Numbered from the stretch's first letter, positions 55,118 through 64,000 are shown. The stretch: 64,000 bases of DNA from Intestinibacter bartlettii (GCA_025148965.1 CP102273.1:1550001-1614000); one strand, 5' to 3'. The notes: generated by a model from the letters alone, not told the origin. A program made the numbers and translations.

Positions 55118-56884
55118 ATGGTGACTTCAGAAATGAGAGAAATTATAATAAATGATTTGAAAAAAGAGAAAGAAATTATACCTGATGAACATGATGGCTC
55201 TTATGAGCTAATGAGGGAAACTATACGTTCATATATGAACATTAAAAATACTTCGGTGTTAAATTACAAAGATTTAAATCTAGTTTATTTGATGTCAGTG
55301 GGGACATGGAAAAAAGGTATCTATAAAAGAAAGGAAACTATAAATGAAAGTAATTTACCAAAGAGTGAAAAGAAAAGGCTTATAGGAGTTATGGATAGAA
55401 TATGGCAAAATGCTATCGATGAAAAGTATAAAAATATAGGTAGCACTAAACCATGTTTTGGTATGTTTGGAACGGGATTTTTTTCTTTCAAAGATAAAAC
55501 AGATAAAAATACAGTTATAAGATTTATTAATTTATGTACAGAAATTATTGATATGGAGGATGACGATGAAATATTTAATAAGGCAGATGAAGTTTTAGAT
55601 AAGGACATCCGAGGTATGAAAGCTGCTTCTGCCTCTATGATACTGCACTGTTTGAAGCCTTATACATTTCCGATATTTAATTCTAATATGGGAAATGGCA
55701 ATATATTTGAAATATTAGGAGTTGATTTAGATAAAAAGACAGAAATTTATACGTATGTAAAAAATTGTAGAGCTGTAAAATCATTTAGGGACGAAAATTT
55801 TGATTTTAAAAATTATAGGGTTTTTGATATTGTTGCTAGTAATCCAAAATATGATGAGGATTATGAATATTATTACGATAACAACTTAATTCTTTATGGA
55901 CCTCCAGGGACCGGAAAAACATACAATACAATCAATTATGCTGTGGCAATTTGCGATAAGAGAGATATTTATGACTTGGAAGATTATGATGAGGTTTTAA
56001 GTAGATATAATGAATTAAAAAAACAAGGTCGTATTGAATTTACTACTTTTCACCAATCTTATGGATATGAAGAATTTATAGAAGGTATAAGCCCTGAGAC
56101 AACAACAGATGGAAATCTAACTTATAAACTTAAGGACGGTATTTTTAAAGCATTTTGTAAAAGGGCAATAAAAATAGACAACAAACAGCCGTATGTATTT
56201 ATAATAGATGAAATTAATAGAGGTAATATATCTAAAATATTTGGGGAACTAATTACACTAATTGAAGAGAGCAAACGTTTGGGCAGAGAAGAAGGTATGG
56301 AGGTAGTACTACCATATTCGGGAGAAACTTTCGGGGTACCAGATAATGTGTATATAGTTGGGACTATGAATACAGCAGATCGTTCGATAGCACTTATGGA
56401 TACCGCACTTCGCAGACGTTTTAAATTCATAGAGAAAATGCCAGATGCTGATATACTTAGAGAAGTTGGAGCAGATATAGTTGAAGATGAATATGGCGAG
56501 GAAATTGATGTTGCTTTAATGTTAGAAATAATCAACGAAAGAATTGAGTATCTGTACGATAGAGAACATACTATAGGACATGCATTTTTTACTGAACTTA
56601 AAGATGACAATAGTATAGAGAAATTAGGTAATATATTTGAAGAGTCGATTATCCCCCTTTTACAGGAGTATTTTTATGAAGATTATAGCAAGATACAGCT
56701 CGTGCTTGGAGATAATTGTAAATCTAGTGACGATTACAAATTTATATTGGATGAAAAATTAATTGCCAAGGATATATTTAATGGAAATGTAGATGATATT
56801 GATTTGCCAGACAAAAAATACATGATACAAGAAGAAGCTTTTTGGGATATTAACAGTTACAGAGAAATTGGTGAAGGCATATGA
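55118..56884 (+). CDS. mcrB: McrB-type AAA+ GTPase of a type IV restriction system
   Basis: A protein of 588 aa. The N-terminal 245 residues form a target-recognition part specific to this subfamily (CFGMFGTGFFSFKDK, ASASMILHCLKPYTFPIFNS). The motor domain has Walker A LYGPPGTGKTYNT near 265, Walker B YVFIIDEINRGNISKIFGE and the McrB signature GTMNTADRSIA. With McrC it forms a complex that translocates DNA and cuts at modified cytosines. The stop overlaps the mcrC start (ATGA), so the two are translationally coupled. Confidence 0.92.
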   Translation: MVTSEMREIIINDLKKEKEIIPDEHDGSYELMRETIRSYMNIKNTSVLNYKDLNLVYLMSVGTWKKGIYKRKETINESNLPKSEKKRLIGVMDRIWQNAIDEKYKNIGSTKPCFGMFGTGFFSFKDKTDKNTVIRFINLCTEIIDMEDDDEIFNKADEVLDKDIRGMKAASASMILHCLKPYTFPIFNSNMGNGNIFEILGVDLDKKTEIYTYVKNCRAVKSFRDENFDFKNYRVFDIVASNPKYDEDYEYYYDNNLILYGPPGTGKTYNTINYAVAICDKRDIYDLEDYDEVLSRYNELKKQGRIEFTTFHQSYGYEEFIEGISPETTTDGNLTYKLKDGIFKAFCKRAIKIDNKQPYVFIIDEINRGNISKIFGELITLIEESKRLGREEGMEVVLPYSGETFGVPDNVYIVGTMNTADRSIALMDTALRRRFKFIEKMPDADILREVGADIVEDEYGEEIDVALMLEIINERIEYLYDREHTIGHAFFTELKDDNSIEKLGNIFEESIIPLLQEYFYEDYSKIQLVLGDNCKSSDDYKFILDEKLIAKDIFNGNVDDIDLPDKKYMIQEEAFWDINSYREIGEGI

Positions 56885-58188
56885 AGAACTTTTTAGAAGT
56901 AAAAGAATTTGATTCAATCATTTGCAATGAAGATTATAAGGATGATTTGAGATATAAATTTTTAAATAAATCTATATTTGATGAGTTGATAAATTTTATT
57001 CGTACTTATTCAAGTGAGGATAATACTGATTTATTAGATTTTATGAAAATAAGCTACAAACGTAATGTTGGAGAGATTATAAATATAAGAAATTATGTAG
57101 GTGTAATTCAGATGGACAACGGTTATCAAATACAGATACTTCCCAAAATATCGTTTGGAAGAGAGGATTATAATAATGAACAAACCAAGCGAGTATTTAT
57201 AAAAATGATTAGAAGTATGAATGATTTCCCAAGTAAGGTATTCGACGATGCAAATTTAAAAGTAGGAGGTATGAATTTATATGAGATTTTTATAAATATG
57301 TACTTACAGGAAGTTCGTAAATTAGTCAAACATGGAATAAAATCATCTTATATTAGAAAAGAACAAAATTCAAAATTTTACAAAGGAAAATTGCTTGTAA
57401 ATAAAAATATAAATCAAAATCTAATTCACAAGGAGAGATTTTATATAGAATTTGATGAGTACGATGTAAATAGGGCTGAAAATAGAATTATAAAAAGTAC
57501 GCTATTAAAACTTCAAAAAATATCAAATAGTTCAGAAAATTTAAAAGAGATAAGAAAGCTTTTAGTTTCATTTGGACAGATTAAAGAATCGATAAATTAT
57601 AAAAAGGATTTTTCAAAGATAGTTATAGATAGAAGTAATAGAGATTATAAAACAATAATACCATGGTCTAAAGTATTTCTTATGAATAAGAGTTTTACTA
57701 CTTTCTCAGGTAAATCTACTGTTAAGGCTTTGTTATTTCCTATGGAAAAAGTATTTGAAGCTTATGTTGCTAAAAATTTAAAAAAAGTGCTTGGAAAAAT
57801 TGGTTGGGAAGTATCTATACAAGACAGAGGGTACTATTTATTTGACGAACCTAGAAAACAATTTGCATTAAGACCGGATATTGTAGTAGATTGTGGTAAT
57901 GGCAGAAAAATCATAATGGATACTAAGTGGAAGCATTTATGCAATAATGAAAGGGCTAATTATGGAATATCTCAAACTGATATGTATCAGATGTATGCTT
58001 ATGCTAAAAAGTATAGAACATCAGATATATGGCTTTTGTATCCTGTAAATGATGAAATGAGAGAGTGTAATAGTATTTTTTTTAGAAGTGATGATGGAGT
58101 TAGAGTTGGTGTATTTTTTGTGGATATTGCTTGTATAGAAAATAGTTTATTGGATTTGGGATTGTCTTTGGAAGAAATTAAAAGATAA
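56881..58188 (+). CDS. mcrC: McrC nuclease subunit
   Basis: A protein of 435 aa of the McrC family. It starts with a domain that contacts McrB (IINIRNYVGVIQMDNGYQIQ) and ends with a PD-(D/E)xK nuclease whose active site is ALRPDIVVDCGNGRKIIMDT followed by KWK. It supplies the cleavage activity of the McrBC complex. It starts inside the mcrB stop codon. Confidence 0.92.
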   Translation: MKNFLEVKEFDSIICNEDYKDDLRYKFLNKSIFDELINFIRTYSSEDNTDLLDFMKISYKRNVGEIINIRNYVGVIQMDNGYQIQILPKISFGREDYNNEQTKRVFIKMIRSMNDFPSKVFDDANLKVGGMNLYEIFINMYLQEVRKLVKHGIKSSYIRKEQNSKFYKGKLLVNKNINQNLIHKERFYIEFDEYDVNRAENRIIKSTLLKLQKISNSSENLKEIRKLLVSFGQIKESINYKKDFSKIVIDRSNRDYKTIIPWSKVFLMNKSFTTFSGKSTVKALLFPMEKVFEAYVAKNLKKVLGKIGWEVSIQDRGYYLFDEPRKQFALRPDIVVDCGNGRKIIMDTKWKHLCNNERANYGISQTDMYQMYAYAKKYRTSDIWLLYPVNDEMRECNSIFFRSDDGVRVGVFFVDIACIENSLLDLGLSLEEIKR

Positions 58189-58224
58189 TTATTTTAGGTC
58201 ATAATATTATTTGGAGGGGAATTT

Positions 58225-58944
58225 ATGAATAAATATAAAGTAACTTTAAGCAAAAAAGGAAATCAAATTAATTCAGTAGATGATTGGTATAATTATGCAC
58301 CACCTATGAAAAAGGATATACATTGGAAAGATGGAAAAAGTGCAAAAGAATTAGCTAAATATATAATAGAAGGAAATAAATATTTACCTCAAGAATTAGA
58401 AGTTTTATTAATAAAAATAGGATGCCAACCAAGTGGAGAATTACAAGGAGAACCAGAAGCTATTACAGGATTAAAGTCTAGAGGTCAAGGGAGAACCCAT
58501 GATTTATTATTAGTTAAAGAAAATGAAGTGGTAGTAGGGATTGAAGCTAAAGTAGAAGAACCATTGGACGAACCTGTATATAAAATAATAGAAGACTTGA
58601 TTATGAAAAAACCAGAAGATGCTAAAGGAAAATATAAACGTTTAAAATATTTATATAAATGTATATATGATTCTGAAATAGATAATACATATTTAAAATA
58701 TCAGTTATTAACAGCAACAGTTGGAACATTACTTGAGGCTGAAAAAGTAGGGGCTAAAAAGGGAGTTTTAGCTGTTATAACTTTTATATCTGCATTAGGA
58801 CATATGTCTAATTCTATGAAGAAAAACAAAGACGATTTAAATTATTTTATAAGTACAATTTCTAAGTATAAACAAAGTGAAGGATTTTATAGATTACCAG
58901 GGTTTGAAGATATAGAATTTTATGTGGAAGATTTATATATATAA
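58225..58944 (+). CDS. PD-(D/E)xK-like protein, DUF6946-like, linked to mcrBC
   Basis: A protein of 239 aa, 36 nt after mcrC and with a strong ribosome binding site (GGAGGGG). The centre has a nuclease-like pattern, RTHDLLLVKENEVVVGIEAK, in which Asp, Glu and Lys are spaced as in PD-(D/E)xK folds. The C-terminal part is helical. Family DUF6946 comes to mind but I cannot confirm it. The operon-like position suggests it modulates or complements McrBC. Confidence 0.65.
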   Translation: MNKYKVTLSKKGNQINSVDDWYNYAPPMKKDIHWKDGKSAKELAKYIIEGNKYLPQELEVLLIKIGCQPSGELQGEPEAITGLKSRGQGRTHDLLLVKENEVVVGIEAKVEEPLDEPVYKIIEDLIMKKPEDAKGKYKRLKYLYKCIYDSEIDNTYLKYQLLTATVGTLLEAEKVGAKKGVLAVITFISALGHMSNSMKKNKDDLNYFISTISKYKQSEGFYRLPGFEDIEFYVEDLYI

Positions 58945-58958
58945 GTTTAAATATAAAG

Positions 58959-58988
58959 TAAGGGGGCTATTATTAGTCCCCTTATTTT
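58959..58988. terminator. Bidirectional terminator
   Basis: TAAGGGG and CCCCTTA flank an inner CTA/TAG stem between two convergent genes. Confidence 0.85.
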
Positions 58989-59000
58989 GCATTAAATAAC

Positions 59001-59693
59001 CTAATTTGTCTGAGCAACTTCAACCTCAACTTCATAATTTACAAGTCCAGAAACCTCATCCATCTTCTTCTTAAAAACAAAATTAAAAAGCGCTATACAT
59101 CGTCCAACGCCAATCATAGCAATCAAAGTCCCCAGCCCAATTGCAACTATATTGCCAGTAAACAATAACCCAATACCACATGTTGTAGCAACTGAAAATA
59201 AGTCAATTGTATTTTTACCAAAGCCAAGCCCCTTATTTAATAAATCACCAATAGCCTGTGCGAGCCCATCTGCAGGATTTGGAACAAGTTTCATATTTAC
59301 TGTCATAGCAGCTCCTATAGATGTCACGATTATTGCAACTAAAAGAAGCAATAGATTTTGCCACAATGTAGTGTAATTGAATTGAAAAATCCCGTTGAAA
59401 AAGTTTATAAGAACACTGAATAATAAACTAAAAGGTATTTGCAAGATGTCTATCCATTGTCTGTTTTTGCCTTTTATTATAAATTGGATTATTACAAACA
59501 TTGTATATACAACAAATGTCATAGTTGCAAAGTTTAAATTAAAAATACTTGATATCGAAAATGGGATAGATATGATTGGAGATACTCCAAGTCCCGATTT
59601 TGTGTTTAATGTAATGCCGATTGAAAGGACGGCAAGCCCTATTGAATAAATCAAAATGCGATAAAACCAACAATTATTTTTACTGTTTTCCAT
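59001..59693 (-). CDS. YczE-like membrane protein
   Basis: A protein of 230 aa with five to six membrane helices. It begins RILIYSIGLAVLSIGITLNT, continues SGLGVSPIISIPFSIS, and has ADGLAQAIGDLLNKGLGFG, all features of the YczE/YyaS group distantly related to YitT. The function is unknown. It is the only minus-strand gene inside the restriction cluster. The ribosome binding site is weak. Confidence 0.75.
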   Translation of the reverse strand: MENSKNNCWFYRILIYSIGLAVLSIGITLNTKSGLGVSPIISIPFSISSIFNLNFATMTFVVYTMFVIIQFIIKGKNRQWIDILQIPFSLLFSVLINFFNGIFQFNYTTLWQNLLLLLVAIIVTSIGAAMTVNMKLVPNPADGLAQAIGDLLNKGLGFGKNTIDLFSVATTCGIGLLFTGNIVAIGLGTLIAMIGVGRCIALFNFVFKKKMDEVSGLVNYEVEVEVAQTN

Positions 59694-59873
59694 TTTACAT
59701 CACTCTTTCTAAAAAATATCCTCTAATAACAAATTGTATAGTTAATTCTGTATATAGTCAATATATGGAAATTGTGTAAGCGAAGTATATTTAAAAATAT
59801 TTCGATAAATTATACAAAAAATAGATATAAAATATTACAATTAGATTATAAAACAAAATGAGGGGGAAGAATT

Positions 59874-60899
59874 ATGCGTAACTATTACATGGTAAGGGCA
59901 AAAAATTCTAATACAGAGGCATTTGATATATTTTTTAAGAATAATGTAGTAGCAGTTGGATGGAGTAGAGTTGATTTTAGTAAAGAGCTAGATTCTAAAA
60001 AATTAAGAAAAAAGGTTTTAGATGAATATTATCAAAAAGATCAAAAGCAAAGTTTAATTTCTAAAAAGTTAAATGAAGTAGAGAGATTTAAAAATCTTAA
60101 AAAAGGTGATTTTATAGTAGTACCTTATTATTCATATATTGCAATTGCTGAAGTAGAGGATAAAGAAATTTATTTTGAAAAAGGAACTAATCCTGATATA
60201 GATTTAGCAAACCAAAGAGCTGTTACATATAGATATAAAGATAATGAACCATTGATAATTCCTAGAAATGATTTATCAGAAGGACTTCAAAGAAGACTTC
60301 GTGTTCGTGGAAATACAGTATCTAATTTATATGAATTTAAAGATGAAATAGAAGAAATTTTTAATAGACCATCTTATTCATATTCTAAAAAAATACAGGA
60401 GATAGAGCAAATAGAACTAGAAAAATTAAAAAAAGGATTGCTTGAAAACATACAAAAAGGAAAGAGTAACTTACAAACTGGTGGAATAGGTTTAGAAAAT
60501 TTAGTTTGTGAAATTATGCAATGTGAAGGCTATGAATCGAAAATTTTGGCGAAAAATAAATTTCAAGGAAAAGCTGATGCCGATATATTAGCAATAAAAG
60601 AGGATTCATTTATGTCAAAAAAGATATTTGTTCAAGTAAAACATCATAATGGTGAAAGTGGAAGTTATGGGATACAACAAGTTATAGATGTTTTGAAACA
60701 AAAAGAATATGAAGAGTATGAAGGATATTTTATAACTAGTGGATTTGTAAGCGATGAAACTCGTAAAATTGCATCAGAAAATAATATTGATGTAATGGAT
60801 GGAGAGGAGCTTGTTCAATTGATAATAGATAACTTAGATAAATTAAGTAAGGGTACTAAGAGATCACTTGGTATTTGTAGTATACCAACAATTATATAG
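59874..60899 (+). CDS. Mrr-type restriction endonuclease
   Basis: A protein of 341 aa. The N-terminal 170 residues look like a small PUA/EVE-type recognition domain (MVRAKNSNTEAFDIFFKNNV, FIVVPYYSYIAIAEV). The C-terminal 140 residues are an Mrr catalytic domain with GIGLENLVCEIMQCEGYE, DADILAI and the active-site VQVKHHNGES, the PD-(D/E)xK type with QxK. Mrr enzymes cut modified foreign DNA. It starts a two-gene unit with the DUF1232 gene 31 nt after its stop. The ribosome binding site is GAGGGGG. Confidence 0.85.
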   Translation: MRNYYMVRAKNSNTEAFDIFFKNNVVAVGWSRVDFSKELDSKKLRKKVLDEYYQKDQKQSLISKKLNEVERFKNLKKGDFIVVPYYSYIAIAEVEDKEIYFEKGTNPDIDLANQRAVTYRYKDNEPLIIPRNDLSEGLQRRLRVRGNTVSNLYEFKDEIEEIFNRPSYSYSKKIQEIEQIELEKLKKGLLENIQKGKSNLQTGGIGLENLVCEIMQCEGYESKILAKNKFQGKADADILAIKEDSFMSKKIFVQVKHHNGESGSYGIQQVIDVLKQKEYEEYEGYFITSGFVSDETRKIASENNIDVMDGEELVQLIIDNLDKLSKGTKRSLGICSIPTII

Positions 60900-60930
60900 T
60901 TAGAGATAGAATTTAATGGGGGTGAAAAAA

Positions 60931-62187
60931 TTGAAGTATATTTGTATTAATTGTAATGAAGAATTTGAAATAAATAGATCACAATTAACTATGTGTCCAT
61001 ATTGCAATTGTGAAACAATAGAGAAAAATAAATATGATAAAATGAAACAGAGTTTTGATGAGGCTAATTATTCTGAAGAAGATTTTAATATGGTTTTAGA
61101 TGAAGAATCTAGAGTATATGAAAAGGCTGAGGGTACGCCGCTAGAAAGAGTAATGGAAGACATAAAAGCAATGTATGAATTAATAAAAGATCCAAGAGCA
61201 GGTTTAAAAGCAAAAGCAATTGCAGTAGTAGCATTATTATATGTAGCAAATCCAATAGACATAATACCAGATGCTTTACCGATTTTTGGTCTTGTTGATG
61301 ATGCTGGTATAGTGATGTTTGCAGTAAAAAGCATAGGAGATGCACTTAATCAATATAAAGAACAAATAAAAGAAAAATTGAAAGTTAAAAGAAATAATAC
61401 AACAGTAGTATATCAATTGAAACAAAACTCAAATGAAAATCAAACAACTGGAAAATATAAAAAGAATCTACTAATTTGGGATATACCAGTAAGTAAAAAG
61501 AATAACTTATATGCAAATTTAATTAGTGGAAAAATTATTAATGGCAATGAGGTTTACTTACTAAATAACTATATAAATACATGTTTAATTCCAGTAAATA
61601 ATTTTGATAAATATATTTCAGACAGTATTTTTAATGAAGCAATAGTAGTTTTTAAAGCATTAGGTGTTAAAAGGATTGTATATACAAAAAAGACTATGAC
61701 AACATCTAATAAAAGAGATATTAAAGAATTAAGAGCACATAATATAGCTGATTTAGAAATATGTTTAACATTAGATGATACATTAAAAGAAGAATTTACA
61801 GATGAAAGTGTATTTGAGAAAACTGACTTATCTCACAGCTTGCAAAATACAGAGTTTATAGATAAATTGGTATGGTATTTTTCAGAAAGTTCTATAGTAG
61901 ATGAAAGTGTATTTAGAGAAAGATTTGAAAATGGATTGTTAAGTAAAAAAATATTAAAGGAATTGGACTACACTTCAATACTAGATATTAATGATAGGTT
62001 TGATATTAAAAAGTATTGTGACATCAACTATAATGAAAATATAAGTTTGTATTCAAAAGTGTCATGGAATATTGAAGTTGAATATTATTCATTGTCTGAT
62101 ATTGATAGTGAAAAATTGAAGTTTATATATAATAAAATAATTCATAGAATGGAAAAAAGAAAGAATGAATTAATTCAAGATAATTAA
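60931..62187 (+). CDS. Zinc-ribbon DUF1232 protein with unknown C-terminal domain
   Basis: A protein of 418 aa from the TTG at 60931, since GGGGGTG 6 nt upstream is its ribosome binding site; an ATG at 60916 would include that site. The first 30 residues form a zinc ribbon (CINC, CPYC). Residues 75-150 are a DUF1232/YkvA domain with KAKAIAVVALLYVANPIDII and DALPIFGLVDDA, usually two membrane-associated helices. The remaining 260 residues are unknown to me. It is cotranscribed with the Mrr gene, which suggests a linked role in defence. Confidence 0.75.
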   Translation: MKYICINCNEEFEINRSQLTMCPYCNCETIEKNKYDKMKQSFDEANYSEEDFNMVLDEESRVYEKAEGTPLERVMEDIKAMYELIKDPRAGLKAKAIAVVALLYVANPIDIIPDALPIFGLVDDAGIVMFAVKSIGDALNQYKEQIKEKLKVKRNNTTVVYQLKQNSNENQTTGKYKKNLLIWDIPVSKKNNLYANLISGKIINGNEVYLLNNYINTCLIPVNNFDKYISDSIFNEAIVVFKALGVKRIVYTKKTMTTSNKRDIKELRAHNIADLEICLTLDDTLKEEFTDESVFEKTDLSHSLQNTEFIDKLVWYFSESSIVDESVFRERFENGLLSKKILKELDYTSILDINDRFDIKKYCDINYNENISLYSKVSWNIEVEYYSLSDIDSEKLKFIYNKIIHRMEKRKNELIQDN

Positions 62188-62259
62188 TATATAAAAATAT
62201 TTTACTGAAATAGGCTGTATTTAAAGCATTGGGAGTTGATTAATATTTATTGAATTTAT

Positions 62260-62291
62260 ATAGGGCAGTACACAGTACTGTTCTATTTTTT
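62260..62291 (+). terminator. Terminator of the Mrr-DUF1232 unit
   Basis: ATAGGGCAGTAC and GTACTGTTCTAT pair around ACA with one wobble, and a T-run follows. Confidence 0.85.
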
Positions 62292-62360
62292 ATACTCTAA
62301 AAACAATAAAATAATAAATTCCCAGTAGGAAATAATACTAAAAAATTAATAACAAAAACC

Positions 62361-62377
62361 ATCACAAAGTCGTTAAA
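62361..62377 (-). repeat. 17-bp match to the 3' block of repeat element R1
   Basis: ATCACAAAGTCGTTAAA is the exact reverse complement of TTTAACGACTTTGTGAT at 27823-27839 in R1. It is only a fragment, located just past the end of the restriction cluster. Confidence 0.5.
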
Positions 62378-62392
62378 AAAAATCCCAATGTC

Positions 62393-62427
62393 ACAAAAAA
62401 AGAACGCCGAAAAACTTTCAGCGTTCA
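62393..62427 (-). terminator. Terminator of metA
   Basis: On the minus strand GAACGC and GCGTTC pair over a 13-nt loop, followed by a T-run. Confidence 0.9.
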
Positions 62428-62435
62428 AAAAAATC

Positions 62436-63398
62436 CTAATCTTCATCAGCTTCATACGAGTCACTACGTAAACTCATCTTTTCGCCAATCTTATTAATCT
62501 CATATGGTGTATTTTGATAAACTTGGTAATTTAACCAGTTGCCATAGAATAAGTTGGCGTTTGATCTCCAAGTGTTTACAGGTTCGCTTTGTGTATCTCC
62601 ATTAGGATAGTAATTTTCAGGTATAAGTGGATTCATACCTTTGTTAAAGTCTCTGACATATTCTTGTTGTAATGTGTCAGTATCGTATTCTAGATGGCCT
62701 GTTACAAAGATTTTTCTTCCATCTTCAGTAGATATTATAAATGGTCCTGCTTTTTCAGATTCAGATAAAATTTCTAATTCGTCTACTTTTAAGATGTCTT
62801 CTTTTCTAACTTCTGTATGTCTAGAATGTGGAGCGTAGAACATATCGTTTAGCCCTCTTGTTAAAGTTGCCGATGGATTATTTACTTTGTGCGCAAATAT
62901 TCCTGATAATTTATCTTTTAAAACGTGTTTTTGTATTCCATAATAATGGTATAGTGCAGCTTGTGCGGCCCAACATATATGTATAGTTGAGAAGACATTT
63001 TTCTTGCTCCATTCCATAATTTCGACTAATTCATCCCAATATTCAACTTCTTCAAATTCTAAAAGTTCAACTGGAGCCCCTGTTATTATTAATCCGTCGA
63101 ATTTTTGATCTTTAATATTGTCAAAATGAGTGTAGAATTTATCTAAATGTTCGCTTGATGTGTTTTTACATTCGTGGCTTTTTACATTAAGTAAAGTTAT
63201 TTCTACTTGTATAGGTGAATTAGATAAATATCTAAGTAGTTGGTTTTCAGTTTGTATTTTAAGAGGCATTAAATTTAGTATAGCTATTTTTAATGGTCTT
63301 ATATCTTGTCGCATAGATCTTTCTGTGTCCATGACGAAAATGTTTTCATTTGATAAAACCGAATATGCTGGTAATGTTTTTGGTATTTTAAGTGGCAT
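62436..63398 (-). CDS. metA: Homoserine O-acyltransferase MetA
   Basis: A protein of 320 aa from the ATG at 63398, which has GGGGAGGG upstream; an in-frame start at 63440 has none. The start MPLKIPKTLPAYSVLSNENI and IAILNLMPLKIQTENQLLRYL are typical. The catalytic Cys lies in HICWAAQAAL, with the Glu/His pair in GHLEYDTDTL. It acylates homoserine for methionine synthesis; most Gram-positive members use acetyl-CoA, but the acyl donor is not settled here. No SAM riboswitch is visible in the 130-nt upstream gap. Confidence 0.95.
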   Translation of the reverse strand: MPLKIPKTLPAYSVLSNENIFVMDTERSMRQDIRPLKIAILNLMPLKIQTENQLLRYLSNSPIQVEITLLNVKSHECKNTSSEHLDKFYTHFDNIKDQKFDGLIITGAPVELLEFEEVEYWDELVEIMEWSKKNVFSTIHICWAAQAALYHYYGIQKHVLKDKLSGIFAHKVNNPSATLTRGLNDMFYAPHSRHTEVRKEDILKVDELEILSESEKAGPFIISTEDGRKIFVTGHLEYDTDTLQQEYVRDFNKGMNPLIPENYYPNGDTQSEPVNTWRSNANLFYGNWLNYQVYQNTPYEINKIGEKMSLRSDSYEADED

Positions 63399-63529
63399 AA
63401 TCGTCCCTCCCCTTTTTATTGTAATAGATATATTGTACACAAAATATGGAAAAAATTCTATATTTTCTCATGAAATAATATGCTATTATATAATTAATAT
63501 TATTATTTTATGGGGAGGAATAGAGTTAT

Positions 63530-64000
63530 ATGAAAGAATCAGAAGAAAAAAATAATTTTAAGTCACAATTCAAAATCGATAAGAATTTGGTTATAGGATT
63601 AATAGTGGGATTTATATTAGGAGCAATTATATTTTCAATTAGTAGTAATGGGAAAATAAGTGATTATGAAAGTCAATTATCTGACTATAAATCAAATGAC
63701 ACAAAACAGTCAAAAGAAATTGAAGAATTACGTTCAAAGGTAAAAGAGGCACAACCTTGGTTTGAAATGCAGGAACAAGAACAAAAAGAGAAAGAAGAAG
63801 AATTAGCTGCTAAGAAAAAAGCTGAGGAAGAGGCACAAAAGGCTAAGGAAGAACAGGCAAGAAGGGAACAAGAGGAAAAAGAAAAGAGAGGGTATGATAC
63901 TGGAATAACTTATAATCAATTAGCCAGAACACCAGATGATTATGAGGGCGAAAAAGTAAAATTTAGTGGAAAGGTCCTACAAGTTATGGAGGGAAGTAGT
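63530..64000 (+). CDS. Membrane-anchored coiled-coil protein with C-terminal OB-like domain, incomplete
   Basis: The frame starts at an ATG with GGGGAGG 11 nt upstream and runs past the window edge, giving 157 aa here. A membrane helix (about residues 19-38, NLVIGLIVGFILGAIIF) is followed by a long Glu/Lys/Gln-rich coiled coil (about 48-125). The final part, YNQLARTPDDYEGEKVKFSG, is the start of an OB-fold-like domain seen in secreted clostridial and bacillar proteins. The remainder lies beyond the window. Confidence 0.75.
   Translation, partial: MKESEEKNNFKSQFKIDKNLVIGLIVGFILGAIIFSISSNGKISDYESQLSDYKSNDTKQSKEIEELRSKVKEAQPWFEMQEQEQKEKEEELAAKKKAEEEAQKAKEEQARREQEEKEKRGYDTGITYNQLARTPDDYEGEKVKFSGKVLQVMEGSS

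Overview
The window is about 64 kb of very AT-rich DNA (intergenic stretches are almost pure A/T). Nearly every confident gene has a strong AGGAGG-type ribosome binding site and an intrinsic terminator. Gene content includes a CotF-type spore coat protein, a T-box controlled threonine operon, strict-anaerobe families such as a radical SAM/ECF pair and DUF3793, and low-GC codon use. Together these point to a spore-forming anaerobic Clostridia chromosome, most likely Peptostreptococcaceae; the species cannot be fixed from the sequence alone. I saw no rRNA, tRNA, CRISPR array, transposase or prophage structural genes.

Layout. 0-10 kb: small membrane proteins, a DUF3810 metalloprotease-like protein, a TPR/Sel1 protein, a CorA ion channel preceded by a short leader ORF, an EamA exporter, and thrC-thrB behind a threonine T-box. 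10.6-17.3 kb: a compact six-gene operon coding for a FecCD-type permease, an ABC ATPase with an extra C-terminal regulatory-looking domain, NifH-, NifD- and NifK-like proteins, and a substrate-binding lipoprotein. It is preceded by a terminator sitting just before the first start codon. 17.5-26.4 kb: a YrvL-like membrane protein, typA, a NERD-helicase, an amino acid permease, a 2H phosphoesterase, a DUF4160 remnant with DUF2442, CotF and a GH25 lysozyme. 26.5-34.8 kb: an accessory region with a replication-type protein, three copies of a long intergenic repeat (the third contains an EVE-HNH nuclease gene), a truncated hicB-like gene, a BspA-type LRR protein, and one gene framed by long inverted repeats that carry perfect DnaA boxes. 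35-54.4 kb: mostly ordinary chromosome with copA, a response regulator, an ECF S-component/radical SAM pair, a purine permease, U32 peptidase, map, ldh, a DUF3793 gene with two Fur boxes, YitT, dCMP deaminase, a coiled-coil protein, a frameshifted gene and a PNPOx protein. 54.4-62.2 kb: a restriction/defence cluster with an ABC ATPase fragment, McrB, McrC, a PD-(D/E)xK-like protein, a YczE-like protein, an Mrr-type nuclease and a DUF1232 protein. 62.4 kb to the end: metA and the start of a membrane-anchored coiled-coil protein.

The strongest candidate for an undescribed system is the 10.6-17.3 kb operon. It joins a nitrogenase-like reductase to a metallophore/tetrapyrrole-type ABC importer. 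The reductase keeps the NifH cluster cysteines and the NifD-side P-cluster-like cysteines but has lost both FeMo-cofactor ligands. The importer ATPase carries a fused domain resembling the TM1266 family linked to [FeFe] hydrogenase gene sets. The second candidate is the repeat family at 27.5-34.8 kb, which looks like a mobile non-coding element with G/T-rich degenerate arrays of about 21 nt. One copy carries a modification-dependent nuclease gene, and another lies exactly where a hicB-like gene is cut off.
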